From assembly GCA_946807835.1 (NCBI GenBank), contig OX327696.1:9064501-9128500 (forward strand): a stretch of 64,000 nt of DNA, written 5' to 3'. Position numbers and translations under genes: made by a program. The first letter of the stretch is position 1, and each line of letters opens with the position of its first letter. A model generated the notes under the pieces. It searched no databases and was not told the origin of the DNA. It was given only the letters and a program-made list of their open reading frames with translations. Origin of the DNA: Ailanthus altissimus (Eukaryota > Streptophyta > Magnoliopsida > Sapindales > Simaroubaceae). Positions 1 to 14,100 of this stretch are shown in pieces.

Positions 1-2176
1 AAACACATTAGAAGTTTAGACTTTAGTTAATGGGTCAGCTATATTATTCTCCTAGATACTATTACATCTCCAATAACCATAAATTTTCTAATTATGTGGT
101 ATTCAAAGTCTATATGATCAGAATTTTAGTGTGCCTTATGGCTTTTTGACTTGAGCAATTTTCCCATTATTATTGCATTTAGAATGATAGGATCCACTTG
201 ATTTTGAATTATTCTAAGCTCTACAACTAACTTATATATTCACATACCTTATTTTGCAGACTTTTCAAGTCATTACATATTCTATATTATGTTTACAATT
301 GCTTTCATTTCACTTCATTTGTATATATACACTTTGGTCGAATATTATTATTTTATTTATTTCATTTGATAATTAATTATTAATACTTAATAATTAATTA
401 GGCTAATAAAATCATGCCATGTGTCATGTCCTAACAAATTAATGGCATGATATGTAGTATCTAATAGAAAGGATAAAGTGGCAAGTCCCACTTATCGAGA
501 TCTTAAATTTAACACTTAAACTTTATGATCTTTTCGAAAGACCTTGAAATAATTTCACTTTTCTGAGAACTTCCTAGATTGAACCATTTAATCTGATGCG
601 TTACCGCAGTACACAACAAGTACACTTCATATAGTAAAACTCCCTAAGTTCATATCCATTTTGTCTTACAAAACTCTTTCGTAAGTCTATAAACGTTGCC
701 CTAAACACATGTTATGAAAATAACAAAATAGTATGTTAAACCATACAAGTTGAGGTTAATATATATTCGTATAATCCCTTGATCATTTATATCCTGGAAG
801 AGCGGAGACATAAATCATCACATTTAAGTCTCTATATGCTCAATTGTGAACTTATCTCCAGATTTGTATTTTAATAAACAATATTCGCAAACACTTTTAC
901 AATATTGTTTATCCTACAAAAAAATATTTTCCCAGGTTAATTGCTTATGGCCATAAGACTTTCTAAAATACAATTTTGGAGTATCAAGATATACAACTCA
1001 CCCATATGAGCTGACGGATCCTAAATCTACACACACCGAACTCCATAAGCATCAGACTTTACCTAGTAATAACCAGCGATCAGATCTTGAAAGGTCTTTG
1101 ACATGTATAGAACTTAAGTATGGTAGATCATTCCCAAGCCCACCGTGGTGCTCAAGTTAAAGGACCACAAATACTACTCAACTTGAAAGGACCCTCAATT
1201 GACAAATTTATGGGATGTCTATTGGAGGTCCTAATTGAGCCCGTTTAGTATCTAGTCCTCACAGAATACCCACATGTTTATACGAGCTTCCCTTAAGATT
1301 ATGGTCAACAAAAAATAACCATTTGTACCAAACATATATAGACATGCACCGATCTATATAAAATGGACTTATCGATAGAATTGCATTGACAAAAATAGAT
1401 TAGGAACATAGGGTTTGAGAACATATTTGCATAATAACATTTCCTAGCACATGTTGGAACCATTTATAACTATGTCATTACTAGCATACCCTCAGTATGG
1501 TAGATCACTCCTAAACCCACCGTGGTACTCAAGTTAAGAGACCACAAATACTACTCAACTTGAAAGGACCCTCCATTGATGAATTTATGAGATGTCTATT
1601 GGAAGTCTTAATTGAGCCCATTTAGTATCTAGTCCTCACAGAATACCCGCATGTTTATACGAGCTTCCTTTAAAATTATGGTTAACAAAAAATAACCATT
1701 TGTACCAAACATATATAGACATGCACCGATCTATATAAAAGAGACTTATCGATAGAATTGCATTGACAAAAATAGATCACGAACATAGGGTTTGAAAACA
1801 AACTTGCATAATAACATTTCCTAACACTTATTGGAACCATTTATAACTATGTCATTACTAGTTTACTCTTAAGTCTTTGTCTCATTTCAAACAAGTATCT
1901 AACTTCTTAGATCTTGTTGAATCTTATAACCTACTAATTTTTAGCAGTGCTAACTCTTAACATTTATAACTTTCAACACTGCTAACTATTAGTTCTGGTC
2001 TAAACTTCTTTAGACCAGATCTGAACTCCTTTAAATCATACAATATTTGAAATATTACAAGTATCTTAACATATATTTTTAATATTAACGATTTTATTTA
2101 AAATGTTTATTGTATAAATATTAAACAATTAACATTTATACAATATTAGAATGACACGTAAGCACCAATTCCAACA
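1..2176 (+). mobile_element. LTR of family X, copy 1 (left end outside window)
   Basis: The right 1.6 kb matches the other X copies in the same order: a block mentioning a CACAACAAGTACACTTCAT string near 610, a block with CCACCGTGG near 1140, and the shared 3' end ...CACGTAAGCACCAATTCCAACA-type terminus at 2176. Copies whose left end is visible start TGTT and end AACA, as LTRs do; the start of this copy lies before the window. It carries an internal tandem duplication (see 1117-1862). No protein domain is encoded; short open frames in it are noise. Confidence 0.75.
1117..1862. repeat. Tandem duplication of about 377 bp inside X copy 1
   Basis: The stretch beginning AGTATGGTAGATCA at 1117 and ending near 1493 (..GTCATTACTAG) is repeated from 1494 to about 1862 with few substitutions. 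The offset is 377 bp. Other X copies have this block once. Confidence 0.85.
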
Positions 2177-5072
2177 AAGTTCTAGCTAGCTAATAGCCTG
2201 ATAAAGTTCATTCTTACTATTGTACAACTTTTTCATAAAACATCCCCAATTTCATAACACAGTACCTTATTCGATATGGCCAAGTCTGATGGTGATATTA
2301 GAGAAATAAATTGAAAAATATTTTTTGCTTCAACTTCATCTTCTCTTCTATGGGAATCATATGCATTATACACCTCATTAAAAGAATTACTTGAAATATA
2401 ACATTGTCTACCTTCTTGTATATCATTCAATCCACTAGCTTTTCTCATGTTATTATCAATTTTATTATTATCAACATCTCTATCTGCCTGATTATCATAG
2501 TATATAAGTTGGGTTTTCATTAAACATAATAGAAGAATAATAAAAGACAATTTTAGTATTTGTATGAAGCATAATAGTTAGTATTATTGAGATTGTGCTA
2601 ATTATTTGATTACAACCACTTACAGACATGAAATGATTATGGTAAGAGTTATTAGTTCTTAATAAGTACTTATACATCATCTTCACATAAGAGAGCTCTA
2701 AGATTTACTATTAAACTTAGAGGTATGAAAATTTTCTTATCGATCCCCATAAGGAATTAGATATCATTATCATTTTCAATTTAGATTTCTCTCAACTTCA
2801 TTGCATCAACAAAAATTTTTGTGACACTTTATATAGCACACTATCTACTTTAATTGCATGACATACAATATTTAAAAGCTCTTCATATTTCGCATCCTTT
2901 AAAATTGAAATACTCATATTTTTAACACAATATATCTCTTATCATTGTAACTAGAACTCTCCTACTTTCTTTCAAAAAATACAATAAGTCACGCATACTC
3001 TATGGCACCTATAACCAAAACAAAAATGATATAAAAATGTGTTAAAATAGAAAAAAACAATATTAAAAAAAACATGGGAAGTTGCACGAAATTGATTCAC
3101 ACACCAATCTCACGCGGGATGTCTTCGGATGAATGCTTGGTGGGCAATTGAACATGCATAAGGCACACCTATCCTACATGAGAATGGCATGTGTTACATG
3201 TGATACTCCGCGGCTGCATTGCACGAAAAATTCTAGGTTTCTTTCATTTTTTTCAATGTTTAAAAACTTTTAAATCCATCATATTTCTTCTTCAATTAAT
3301 CACGTTACACTGTATCTATATTTTGATGTTCATACATTTGTAAAATGAATGCAAAAACTTCATAACTCAAATTTGGTAAAGTTTAAATTTATAAATATAT
3401 ACAAAACAATTTAAAATTTAAAATAATATAAAATAATCATACTATTTTTCAAATTAAAAGATTGAAATTTACTTATTTAGAATTCAAATATTTTATAGTG
3501 CGTATTTTGAGAATAATTTTAGAGTGTCAAATTTGAGACATTTTGGTTTTAATAATTTAGTTATATTTTATAAATAAGGGCAATTTTTTCAATTTCTCCA
3601 AGTTTTGATAAATAAAAATTAGAGAGTTGATTTATGACTAAAAAAAATAATAAGTCCAAAATTTGAGCTATTTCTAAATTTTTTTTCTAAATAATTGATA
3701 CATCAATTAAACAAAAAAATTTAAAATCAAAATTAGATAGTATATCATTATTCTTAAAATTAAGGGCCTTGTTATTTCTATTTTCAACTTCACTCGCTAG
3801 TTATCGAGAAGTCTTGACCTATGATTTTTAAAAATGAATAATATTAGACATTGTAAATAGTATATCAAATTTTTTTTATCACAAATAATGTGTCAAGTAA
3901 TTATTGAATGATAAAATAATATTATAAATAATTTTAAAATTTATACTATTTTATTATCTAATAATTATTTATCACCTTAATTTAAAATGTAAAATTTAAA
4001 AATATAATTTAAAAAATTTATAATTACTCTTCCCAAAATATTCCCTTTTGTCTAATTTAAGATACTTGAACTTTAATACTATCTGAAATTTATAAGTGAT
4101 GCTAATCGTGCCCCACGCATGATCTTATAAGACTCTACTTTTGAATAAATCCATCCGTATATTTTCTTTTATTTTTGTTCAATCATATCAAATATATACA
4201 AAAAAAATCTCTTATATCGTTTGATTGAGCTTTTTAAATAAAATTTTTAAAATTAAAGTCTTTTAAAGTAAATTTTTTTAAAAAAGGTCATTGATCGTTT
4301 GATTGTCAATTAAAAATAATTTTTTAAAAAGTATTAGATTTTTTAGTTATACATTTTTAAAAGTATTTATCTGTTTTTAAATTACCAAAAAATATATTTA
4401 ATAGAATTTATATTCAAATTCTAAATAATCCAATATCATTTTATATATAAATTTAAATTTATTATGTATTTTTTCAAATTCAATTTCTTAAACACAAGAA
4501 TCAAGTAAATTTTTTTCTTAATAATCAACAAATCAATATAAACTATTATATTTGGTAAAAAAATTGAAAATAAAATAATACTTTTTATTCAAAAAATAAC
4601 ATAATCAACAAATGTTTTTGATAAATTCTTGTAAAATATAATGGTTATAGAGATGCAGAAAATTTGAGATATAATAACTTTTAAAAAAATATTAAAAATA
4701 TATTAACTGAATAAAATTTAATTTTATTAAGAGTACATTATGAAAATAAAAAAAATATTATTAAAATATATGTGACATTAAATAAATATTGAAAAAACTC
4801 TATTATCAAAAATTTAAAATTTAAATTTTTATAAATAAAAATAAAATAATTTTTTTAATTTCCAAATTTTTTTCTCTAATTATAACCAAACATTACTAAA
4901 AATTAAAAAAAAAAACTTTTGTAATTAAAAGAACTGTTTTGGCCATCAACAAACGGAAGCAAGAGTCTTAGAAAAATAAATAAAAGTCTTATAAGAGTAT
5001 TAAGAGTCTTATAAGAGAATTTCGCTTTACTAGTAACTGTATCTATTTTGCAATTGCAAAATAAAATAAGTC
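2177..5072. other. AT-rich intergenic DNA, no gene recognised
   Basis: No open frame here looks like a real gene. The longest (2233-2550, minus, 105 codons) overlaps a second minus-strand frame (2495-2686) and could be a decayed exon of some transposon or gene, but I recognise no domain. A short GC-richer patch at about 3071-3236 stands out from the surroundings. From 3240 to 4960 the sequence is very AT-rich with poly-A and poly-T runs. The last 100 bp before the gene contains two copies of AGTCTTATAAGAG (4985-4997 and 5005-5017). Confidence 0.5.
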
Positions 5073-5080
5073 TATATAAT
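5073..5080 (+). promoter_or_regulatory. TATA box of the host gene
   Basis: TATATAAT lies 53-60 bp upstream of the predicted start codon at 5133, the only good TATA element near it. This predicts transcription starting near 5105 and a short 5' leader. Two direct repeats of AGTCTTATAAGAG, each containing the palindrome CTTATAAG, lie 55-90 bp further upstream and could be regulatory. Confidence 0.6.
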
Positions 5081-5132
5081 GGGAGTGAAAATTAAATTTT
5101 GATTTGCCAGTAACAGAAGAAGAAACAGAGAG

Positions 5133-8100
5133 ATGGGAACGAGAGAAGTGTACGAGGAGAAATTGAGAAGCGGGAATTTGCATCATGATCCCACGTTGAA
5201 TCCGGGTCTGGGTTCGGCTCGCTGCCCACGTTGCCTTTCTCTCTTAAACCCTAATTCTGTATTTCTCTTTCACTCTTTCTAATTCAATTTTTTTCCATTT
5301 GTTTTTTACTTACAAGTAGTTCTCTGAGGGTCTTTCTATTTTTGTTGATTTTAGGACAAAGGTGAATGGGCCATCACTTCTGTTTTACATGACGCAACTG
5401 CTGTGGTCAGTTCAATTTCTCCACTTCTTTTTTTTTTGTGAATTATTATTTAATATATTTTGTTTCTGTGTATTGTTGATTAATTTAAGTAGCAATTGAA
5501 TTGAGAAAATTAGATTACTTGAACTTAAATTTATTTTATAGCAATTTAATTTATCTATGATTTTACTAAAAGGGTTGTGTTTAGTTGCATTAGAGTGAGG
5601 ATTTTCATATATTATATCTGTTTGATACTGTCGCCTTGGAACTCTTTTGTTTGTTATTATAGCCGTTACTGACATCCTTTTTGTATAGTTCTGAGAAACT
5701 TCTAAATATGGCTTTGAGTCAATTTGAGCGATTTAATATGGCTTTTTAGGTGTTCTTGCAGACCCAAATGCGAAATTATGCAAGAGTTTTTAATGTTTAT
5801 ATATTTATTTATTTGTTTTTCTTAATAGGCTGGCTCTGGTATTGGTGGTATGCTTAGTGCAGTTCATGGTTTCAATACAGGGATCCCGTTTCTTCAAAAT
5901 CGTCTCAAGGGACCGAAGTGGCTTCCTTTCGTAACTGGGGTGAGTCTCTATTACTTCCTGTTTTCAACTCTAAATTCTTTAAGGATAGAGTTCCTTCTGC
6001 CATGTCCTTGCTTCTAGTTCCATCTTCTTTGGCTGACTTTCTTTGATTGTCTTCTTTTTTGGCAGATTCCTCTGCTTCTAATGTTTTCAGGTGCTAGTGC
6101 TGCATTTGGAGGTATGAATGATGCCTAATTTTTCTTTTTTCTTATCTTTTTCAGGCATATAGTAGTGTACTATAGATCTGCGCTTAGCTAGTAAGAAATT
6201 GTTCTTTATTTTTTTTACTATACTCTTAGCTAGAATGGAACGAAAAAAACAAATTGGGGGGAGTAGGTAGGAAAGAAAGAGAAGCGGCCAAAAGCATAAA
6301 GCTAATGTATCTTATATAAGCAACTCAAATGACTGTCTTTCACTCACAAATAAATAGTATTTCTTAACTCCTTGGGATAAAAGTAAGATATTTGTATTCT
6401 TCAAATACTTCTTATATCTATCATTTTCCATTAGAGTGAAGTACTACGAAATTGTGATAGATGTTCTTTATGTTGAAGAGATGCTCTGTTATGTTTTGCA
6501 TAATGCATATGAGAAGAAAAGTAAAAAAATATCTAGGAATACGGTAGTTCAACCTTTCACAATCTAATGGTTTCAACTTTTCAAAATGATAATGGAGTTC
6601 ATAGGGCACCTGACAATTGACACAGTATGAATTGGGCATGTTGTGTTGTTGTCTTGTGTAATGATCTTAGATGGTGTCATGTTGTGTTGTTGTTGTATAT
6701 GCATTTCTGTAGCTAACAACTAATAAAGATAAATTCCATATACTAAAATGGAAAAACACGCCTCTATAGTGTTACGGACTTTTTCTCGAAACCATGCGGC
6801 CTTGAACACTTTTAAGTGCTAAGTAGCTTAAAAACCAACAAACCAAAAAAGAGATGAAGAAGATGCACACAAAGTATTTAAGAGAATACTTACGTATTAC
6901 TAACAAAGAGAATTACAAACTAAGAGGCGGTTTGCTTCAAATAAAAGCTCACCTATTTATAGCAAAAGTTATGTACAATGGACGGCTAAGATTGAAAATA
7001 TTCAACGGTCCACAACTAAAGCCACCTACCACAAGTAATATTCCAAATAAATATTCCTATTCTAAAATTCTCTACCAACTACTACATACAAGTGGGGTTG
7101 GCCTTTATATACAGCAACTCAATTGGTCCCTCTAGATGATTTGGTCCATGCAAAGCTCCAATGGTTCAAGTAGTCTTCAAGGGGTCTTGGCGTGCACCAA
7201 ATGTTTGATGAAATGCCGAAGAACATTTGAGGTGTGACATTCTTCCCCACTAAATTTACACGATGCCCTCGTTACGTTTTTACTGGAACTTGCGCATCTT
7301 ATTTTCAAACTGCCATAGTGCATTTTCGGATTCCCAGCTTACTTCACTATCGGGCAACCCGTTCCACTTGACAAAATATTCTCGACTTGAATGATAGTTT
7401 TTCTTCCGTACTGTCCTTATATCGAGGATAAATTTTGCTTCCTTGTCATAAGATGTGAAAACTCCCAAAGGTGCCCAGAATTATAGCCCACACTCCGTAT
7501 CTTCCACATCTCCATGATACGGCTTCAAACAACTTGCGTGAAACACTGAATGTAGCCTTAGTCTCGAAGGTAAGTCCACCTTGTGCAAGACTTTGCTAAC
7601 TTTCTTGGCAATAGGAAATGGCTCCTCATATTTTCAAACAAGGCCCTTGTGAAGTGAGCGGGTAGACTTGTGCTATGTCGGAAGTATTTTTATCATCACC
7701 AAGTCTCCCACGTGGAACTCGATATGCTTTCGCTTGTCATTCGCCCATTTCTTCATCCACTTCGTTGCCTTATCGAGATACACCCGTGCCAAGTTTGACT
7801 GCTCGTGCCAGGTGTCACGCTCCAAATGTTCTCTGGCATTTCATCAAACATTTGGTGCGCGCCAAAACCCCTTGAAGGCTACTTGGGCCATTGGAGCTTT
7901 GTGTGGACCAAATCATCTAGAAGGTCCAATTGAGGTGTTGTACATAAAGGCCAAGTCCACTTGTATGTAGTAGTTGGTAGAGATTTCTAGAGTAGGAATA
8001 TTCCTTTGAAACATTACTTATGCTGGGTAGCTTTAATTGTAGACCGCTGGATGTTTTCAATCCTAGCCGTCCATTGTACATAATTTTTGCTATAAATAAG

Positions 8101-11100
8101 TGAGCTCTCATTTAGACCAAATCATCCTTAGCTTGTAATTCTCTTTGTTAATAATACAAGAGAGTTCTTTTAAACACTTTGCATGCATCTTCTTCATCTT
8201 TTTTTTGATTTGTTGATTTTTAGGCTGCTTAGTGATCATCTATTTTAATGACCTAGTGCAAGTGCATGCTTTTTGTATCAAGTAATATAGGACTAAGTCC
8301 AGATTATCAATCCCACAGAGACTATTGTTTCTATTTTCTTCAATCGAATACTAAAATTACTCTACCTTACCTTTATCCAGACTAACTTTAAAGATGAAGT
8401 TTAACTAACTATATTATTGCTATTGAACTGAACCTAATTAAAATATTACAAATACTTAGGGATATAATTCACTCAATTGATAGTGTAATCTAGGGTATTG
8501 ACACATCCCCTAGTAGTTCACTGAACCCTTTAATCCTTTAGTTATTTCCCTTTTTATTAATTGATTGGCTAGACACTGATTTCATCATAAGCTTCTGTCG
8601 ACAGTCGAATGATAATATCATACCCTAACAATTACCTATATGTCTATGGTAATTTGAATAAGATGCAACTCATTAAGATTAAGTTTAATCAAACCATACA
8701 TGCCACCTAGATATATGTTTATCTTAAATGGAACTCATTGATGTTACCCTATGATCACATATCAATCTACCATAGGCTAAACACATGATTCTTTTCGTCA
8801 AATTTATCATGGTTCCTAAACAATCAAAATAGTGATCAAGTATAATGAAAGCATTAAGTATAGATAGATTGAATCAATTAAGGGATAAAAGTTCATAGCT
8901 AAGAGATTAAAAGAATCAATTACATACTAGGTTCAATAACGTCTAATCCTAGATCAAAAGAAATTAGCTCATGTTCAAAACAAGAATATGAAAGTAAAAG
9001 TATGAAAATATAATGAATGAAATAATCTCTTAAAAGTAAGGAATAAAACAAAACAAGTGATGCACTGAGTTGTTCCTCTTCCTCTTGTCTTGATTGCTTG
9101 AGAATCGATTCCCCAATCTTCAATCTTCAATCTTCAATAACTTCACCTTGATCTCTTGGCTTGAATATGTGTTTGTTGCTTGTGTTATTCTCTTTGTTAA
9201 GAGTCTCTGTTTTTGCCTCAAAAGAGTGTTTTTGTTGCTATGAGAAACCCTAGGCACCAGGAGCTCCCAATCCCCAACTAAGGAGGAGTATTTAAATCTC
9301 CTGCATGGGCGCCGCGGCGCTGGACACGAGCACAGGTATCCGCAATTCTTTGACGAGCACCGCAACACTGGGTACTGAGCGCCGCGGCGCTCACTCGCTG
9401 TTCTAGGTGCCGCGGCGCCCAGCCACTTGTTTCTCTTCTTTCATTTTTCAAGCGCATTTTTCTCGTTTCTCACCCGATTCGCTTTCCGTTTGTTCCTATG
9501 CATCACATTTTTCGTCGTGCATCTGTTTATGATCAGAAAACACAATTAAATAGTCAAATACTTATGTTTTGGAGCAAAATACGAAAGTTAGGTACAAATT
9601 CTACTAGTACTTTTATGCCTCTATCAAATACCCCCAAACTTAAGACTTTGCTCGTTCTCGAGCAAGACAAGAGCATATTAACAAGCAGCCAGAATAACAC
9701 TGTAGAAACACCCTCGTACATTCCATGAATCATGAGTTACTTGGGTAAATTAGAAATTTGTAAGTTGTCTCAATGGGTGAATTACACTTATAAAACCTTT
9801 AGACTCAAAAATTATTCATGCTTATTCTACACTTTAATCATCATGCTTATATATACCTTATAATTGTTCACTTGTGAGTGTGTGTCAAGTTATTTAATTG
9901 CACATCAATTACATTTTCGAACATCTTATCTTTATCAAAGAAAGATTAGGATCAAACAATTCTCCATAAGCTTGTTTTTCATAACAATCTCCACTAATGT
10001 AGAACAAGTATATAATAAGGGATCAAATAAGACTTTAATTAGCTTGTAATGTAAGGCTAAGGTGAAGGTGAGATATAAAGACATTTATGAAGTGCAAATC
10101 ATACCATTAACACTTAGACTTTACTTAGAAACTTCTTGATTCCTATTTTTTCCTTGACTCTTCATCTCTTCCCCCAAACTTATACTATTTCCCTTTTTTT
10201 TTTTTTTTTGTTGTGTACCCCCAAACTTAAAATGATATGTACATTCAAGACTTATTACTTTTCATTGTAATACCCTTCTTTTCATACATCCACAACCTTC
10301 TTCATTTTAAAAATATTTCTAAGTAAATTCAAGGTTTATGGTGCTACCGGTAGATTTTAGGGTAAATAAACTCAAAGTCTTTAAGTTTGTAATGTGGTTA
10401 AATAGAAAAAATGGTTAATTAGGCTCAAACGGGGCGACTAGGGATAAATATACATATAAGTAGGCTCAAAAATACTTAAATGGTCCAAAAATGGCCTATA
10501 ATCATATCCCTTATTATATTTGTCCTAGGATTTCGCCTTGAAAGCTAATCAAACAAGATCTAGATAATAGATGACCTTGATTACCTTCTTCGTTGTGAAT
10601 AAGTATATTCTACTTTACCACTGCTGAACATTCAATAGCTCTAGAGTGTACTGATGTTTAAAGTGAATCACTATAAGCTGAAACTAATCTGATTATAGTA
10701 TAAAATGAACACAATAATAGCTAAGTCTAGAGTTAATAGCTTTTCTTCAACTCTATTTATCATCATCGACTACAACTCTTTTGACCCAAACAACCGGTAC
10801 TAAAAGAAGGTAAACTACTTCAAAAGAAAACAGATAAAGTAGAAAATAAACTAACAATGCATGAAGAAAATTACGAATCAAAAAGTGTTTCCCCTGCCCC
10901 CACACTTAAAATAAGACATGTCCTCATAACGGCAGTAAAATAACAAAATAGGAACACTTCCCTGTTTGTATAAGGCCTTAGGTGCCCCCGTCGTCTTCAT
11001 CTGCACTCCTCTCTTCATTTTCGTCTTCGGCATCATCTCCTAAGTCATTTGCATCTGGTGGAGCTGGATAAGCCGAAAAATGTGGCAAGTTATGTGTATC

Positions 11101-14100
11101 CATGCCGAAGTGTGTGAGTGCAATGCGCAAAACCTGGTCTTGATAGGCGGCATGTGAGGCGGTCCACTGCTGGTGTGTGGTGAAAGCATCCTCTAACCTG
11201 GACAACCGTTGAGGAATGGTCAGGTGTGCTGTGGGTCGGTGTGGCGAAAGTGGTCGGGGAACGGGGTCTTGAGCTGGACCATCAATGATTGTAGCAATTT
11301 TGCTGTTGTCCAATACATGTGCAGGGGGTAATACTTCCTCTGATGATGTCCACTCAACTCCAGCTTTAGCACAAAGTGTTGTAATCAGCGAGGGGCAATA
11401 TATGCTTTGCTTTGGATGATCGAGGCCAAAAAAAATTGTATCGCTGATTACCCTACAATGTCAATTGTTCGTCCTGTTAGAATGGCATACAGAAGGAGAG
11501 CTCTCTTCGCTGTTACTGTGCTCATGTGACGGACCGACATTAATCTGGTAGCTATGAAATAGTGCCATGCTTTGAATTCTCTGCACATGTAGCATGTAGG
11601 AAAGGAAACTGGAGAACTTCTAAACATCGTCCATTGAGCATCTGGGGTGGCCAAGTAACGAATGACCGCTTCATAATCTGGGTGCTGGAGGAGCTCCATA
11701 TAGCCATCATGTTGAATATTGGGGACCCCAAAGTATCTATTGATGTCCTCATAGTGGATGCGAACGATTCTGCCCCAGATTTCTACTTTCTCATGAGTGT
11801 GCTCTTTGCCATTAGCATAGAATTCTCGGACTATTGGGATAACTGTAGCATTTGGCTGTGCACACAAGCGTCCCCAACCTCTGTCTGTAATAATTCGGGA
11901 GATTCTTGGGTAACCCCTACCCGTGATATCAAATCCTCTTTCAGGAATGATTGTGCGTTTAATTATGAGAGAGTGATATAAGTCGGCAGCGTCTTTAGAG
12001 ACAAATTTATTAGTGTCGTAGCCCGCAGAAGAGGATGCAACGGACTTCTTGGATTTCTTGGGTGCCATTAACTACCTGAAACAACAATAATGAGCAACCC
12101 GAATATGGACAGCAAATGCCACGCACACGTTGCAATAAAAAATCATATATGTGTGCCATATTCCCCTAACCCAAAATCTCTTCTACACCTCAAAATCACT
12201 TATTTAAGCAACACTTAACTCACCACATTGCACATTAATCCTCAACCATTAGCAACATGCACCGTAAACACCAATTAATATCAACGTGAACATTAAACAC
12301 CAAATAACGCCATGTTAAACAATAAACACAAGTCAACACCACTTTGCAACATATTCTCACAAACATTCTAATAGAAGGCTAGGTAACTAATCAAGAACTT
12401 CAAGTAGAACCTATTAAACTTCATTCAACTTATCAATTAGAAAAAGTTGCACAAGTATTATCCCCCCCTTTTTTTTGGTTATTTTTAAATTTAAAAGAAA
12501 ATGTGCTACTCAAAAGAAAATTATCCTTTAAATTTTTTTTTTAAAATAAATAAATAAAATAAAATAAAGTACTAAAATAAAATAAACTAATTGAACTCAA
12601 AGGATACTAGGTTTGGGTTGCCTCCCAAGAAGCGCTTGGTTTAACGTCTTCGGCCTGACGTGCTGTTCCTGCATTTACTTATGATCCATAAGATCGACAC
12701 TGACTTTCTGTCGATCTATATATCCTCCATGATAATTCTTGAGGCGCTGACCATTTATTGTAAATGAAACTTGATTATGCGGATCCCTAATTTCAACCGC
12801 TCCATTTGGGTACATCATTATGATTTGAAACGGTCCAGATCATCGGGATTTGAGTTTTTCAGGAAATAATGTCAGTCTTGAATTATAGAGCAACACTAGT
12901 TGTCCTTTTTCAAATGAGCGCCGAAGTATCTTCATATCATGCCACCGTTTCGTCTTTTCCTTATACATCTTGGCATTCTCATATGCTTGTAGACAAAACT
13001 CATCCATGACGTTTAGTTGAAGTAAGCGTTTTTCACCTGTAGCTTGGAGATCAAAGTTGAGGGCTTTAATGGCCTAATATGCTTTGTGTTCCAACTCCAA
13101 GGGTAGGTGACATGCTTTTTCAAAGATCAAACGAAAAGGAGACATACCAATCAAATTTTTGTAAGCAGTACGATATGCCCATAATGCGTCATCCAAGTGT
13201 AATGCCCAATCTTTTCGATTTGGTTTAACCACCTTCTCCAGAATGCTTTTTATTTGTCGATTGGATACCTCAACTTGTCTGCTCGTTTGAGAATGATATG
13301 CAGTAGTTATTTTGTGCCTGACCCCGTATTTTTGCAGAAGGGCTGAAAAATACTTATTGCAGAAGTGTGAGCCCCCGTCACTTATAATTGTTCTCAGAGT
13401 TCCATATCTTGTGAATATGTTCTTTTGAAGGAACTTAATCACTGTTCTTGCCTCATTTGTTGGTAATGCTACTGCTTCTATCCATTTCGAAACATAATCC
13501 ACAGCTACAAGTATGTATTTGTTGTTGTGGGATGGTGGAAACGGTCCCATAAAGTCTATTCTCCAAACGTCAAAGATTTCAACTTCTAGAATGGTCTGTT
13601 GTGGCATTTCATGTCTTTTGGAGATGTTCTCCATCCGTTGACATCGATCACATCCTGCAACAAACGAATATGCATCTTTAAATAATGTGGGCCAATAAAA
13701 ACCAGATTGAAGTACCTTAGCTGCCGTTTTGTCGCCCGCAAAATGTCCTCTATAACTGGATGCATGCCAATGGTGTAAGATGTCTGGAGTTTCTTCTGCA
13801 GGGACACATCTTTGAAGGATTTGGTCTGCACATGATTTGGAGAGGAATGGTTCATCCCAAAAATAGAATCTTGTGTCGTGGAGGAACTTCTTCTTTTGCT
13901 GAAAAGTCAAATCAGGAGGTGTTAGACCAGAAACTAAAAAATTGACAATATCAGCATACCAGGGGATTTCGTGATGTTGTGTTGCAAGGAGTTGCTCATC
14001 TAGAAAGGTTTCATTGATTTGGATTTTCTCTTGGCGTTGATTTAATGCTTCCAAACGAGAGAGATGATCTGCAACTTGATTTTCAATTCCTTTTCTATCT

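Noticed and set aside
2233..2550. Minus-strand 105-codon frame as a host gene
   Set aside because: No start context, no splice pattern and no recognisable domain; the second overlapping frame suggests decay or chance.
7668..7970. Two overlapping plus-strand frames of 100 and 66 codons
   Set aside because: They run antisense to the chromovirus integrase and across the LTR B boundary.
7813..8232. LTR B as a clean solo LTR insertion
   Set aside because: Flanks CCAGG and TAGGA do not match, and the element sequence on its two sides is not continuous.
11562..11981. 139-codon plus-strand frame
   Set aside because: It lies entirely opposite the Athila env-position ORF, which has recognisable motifs.
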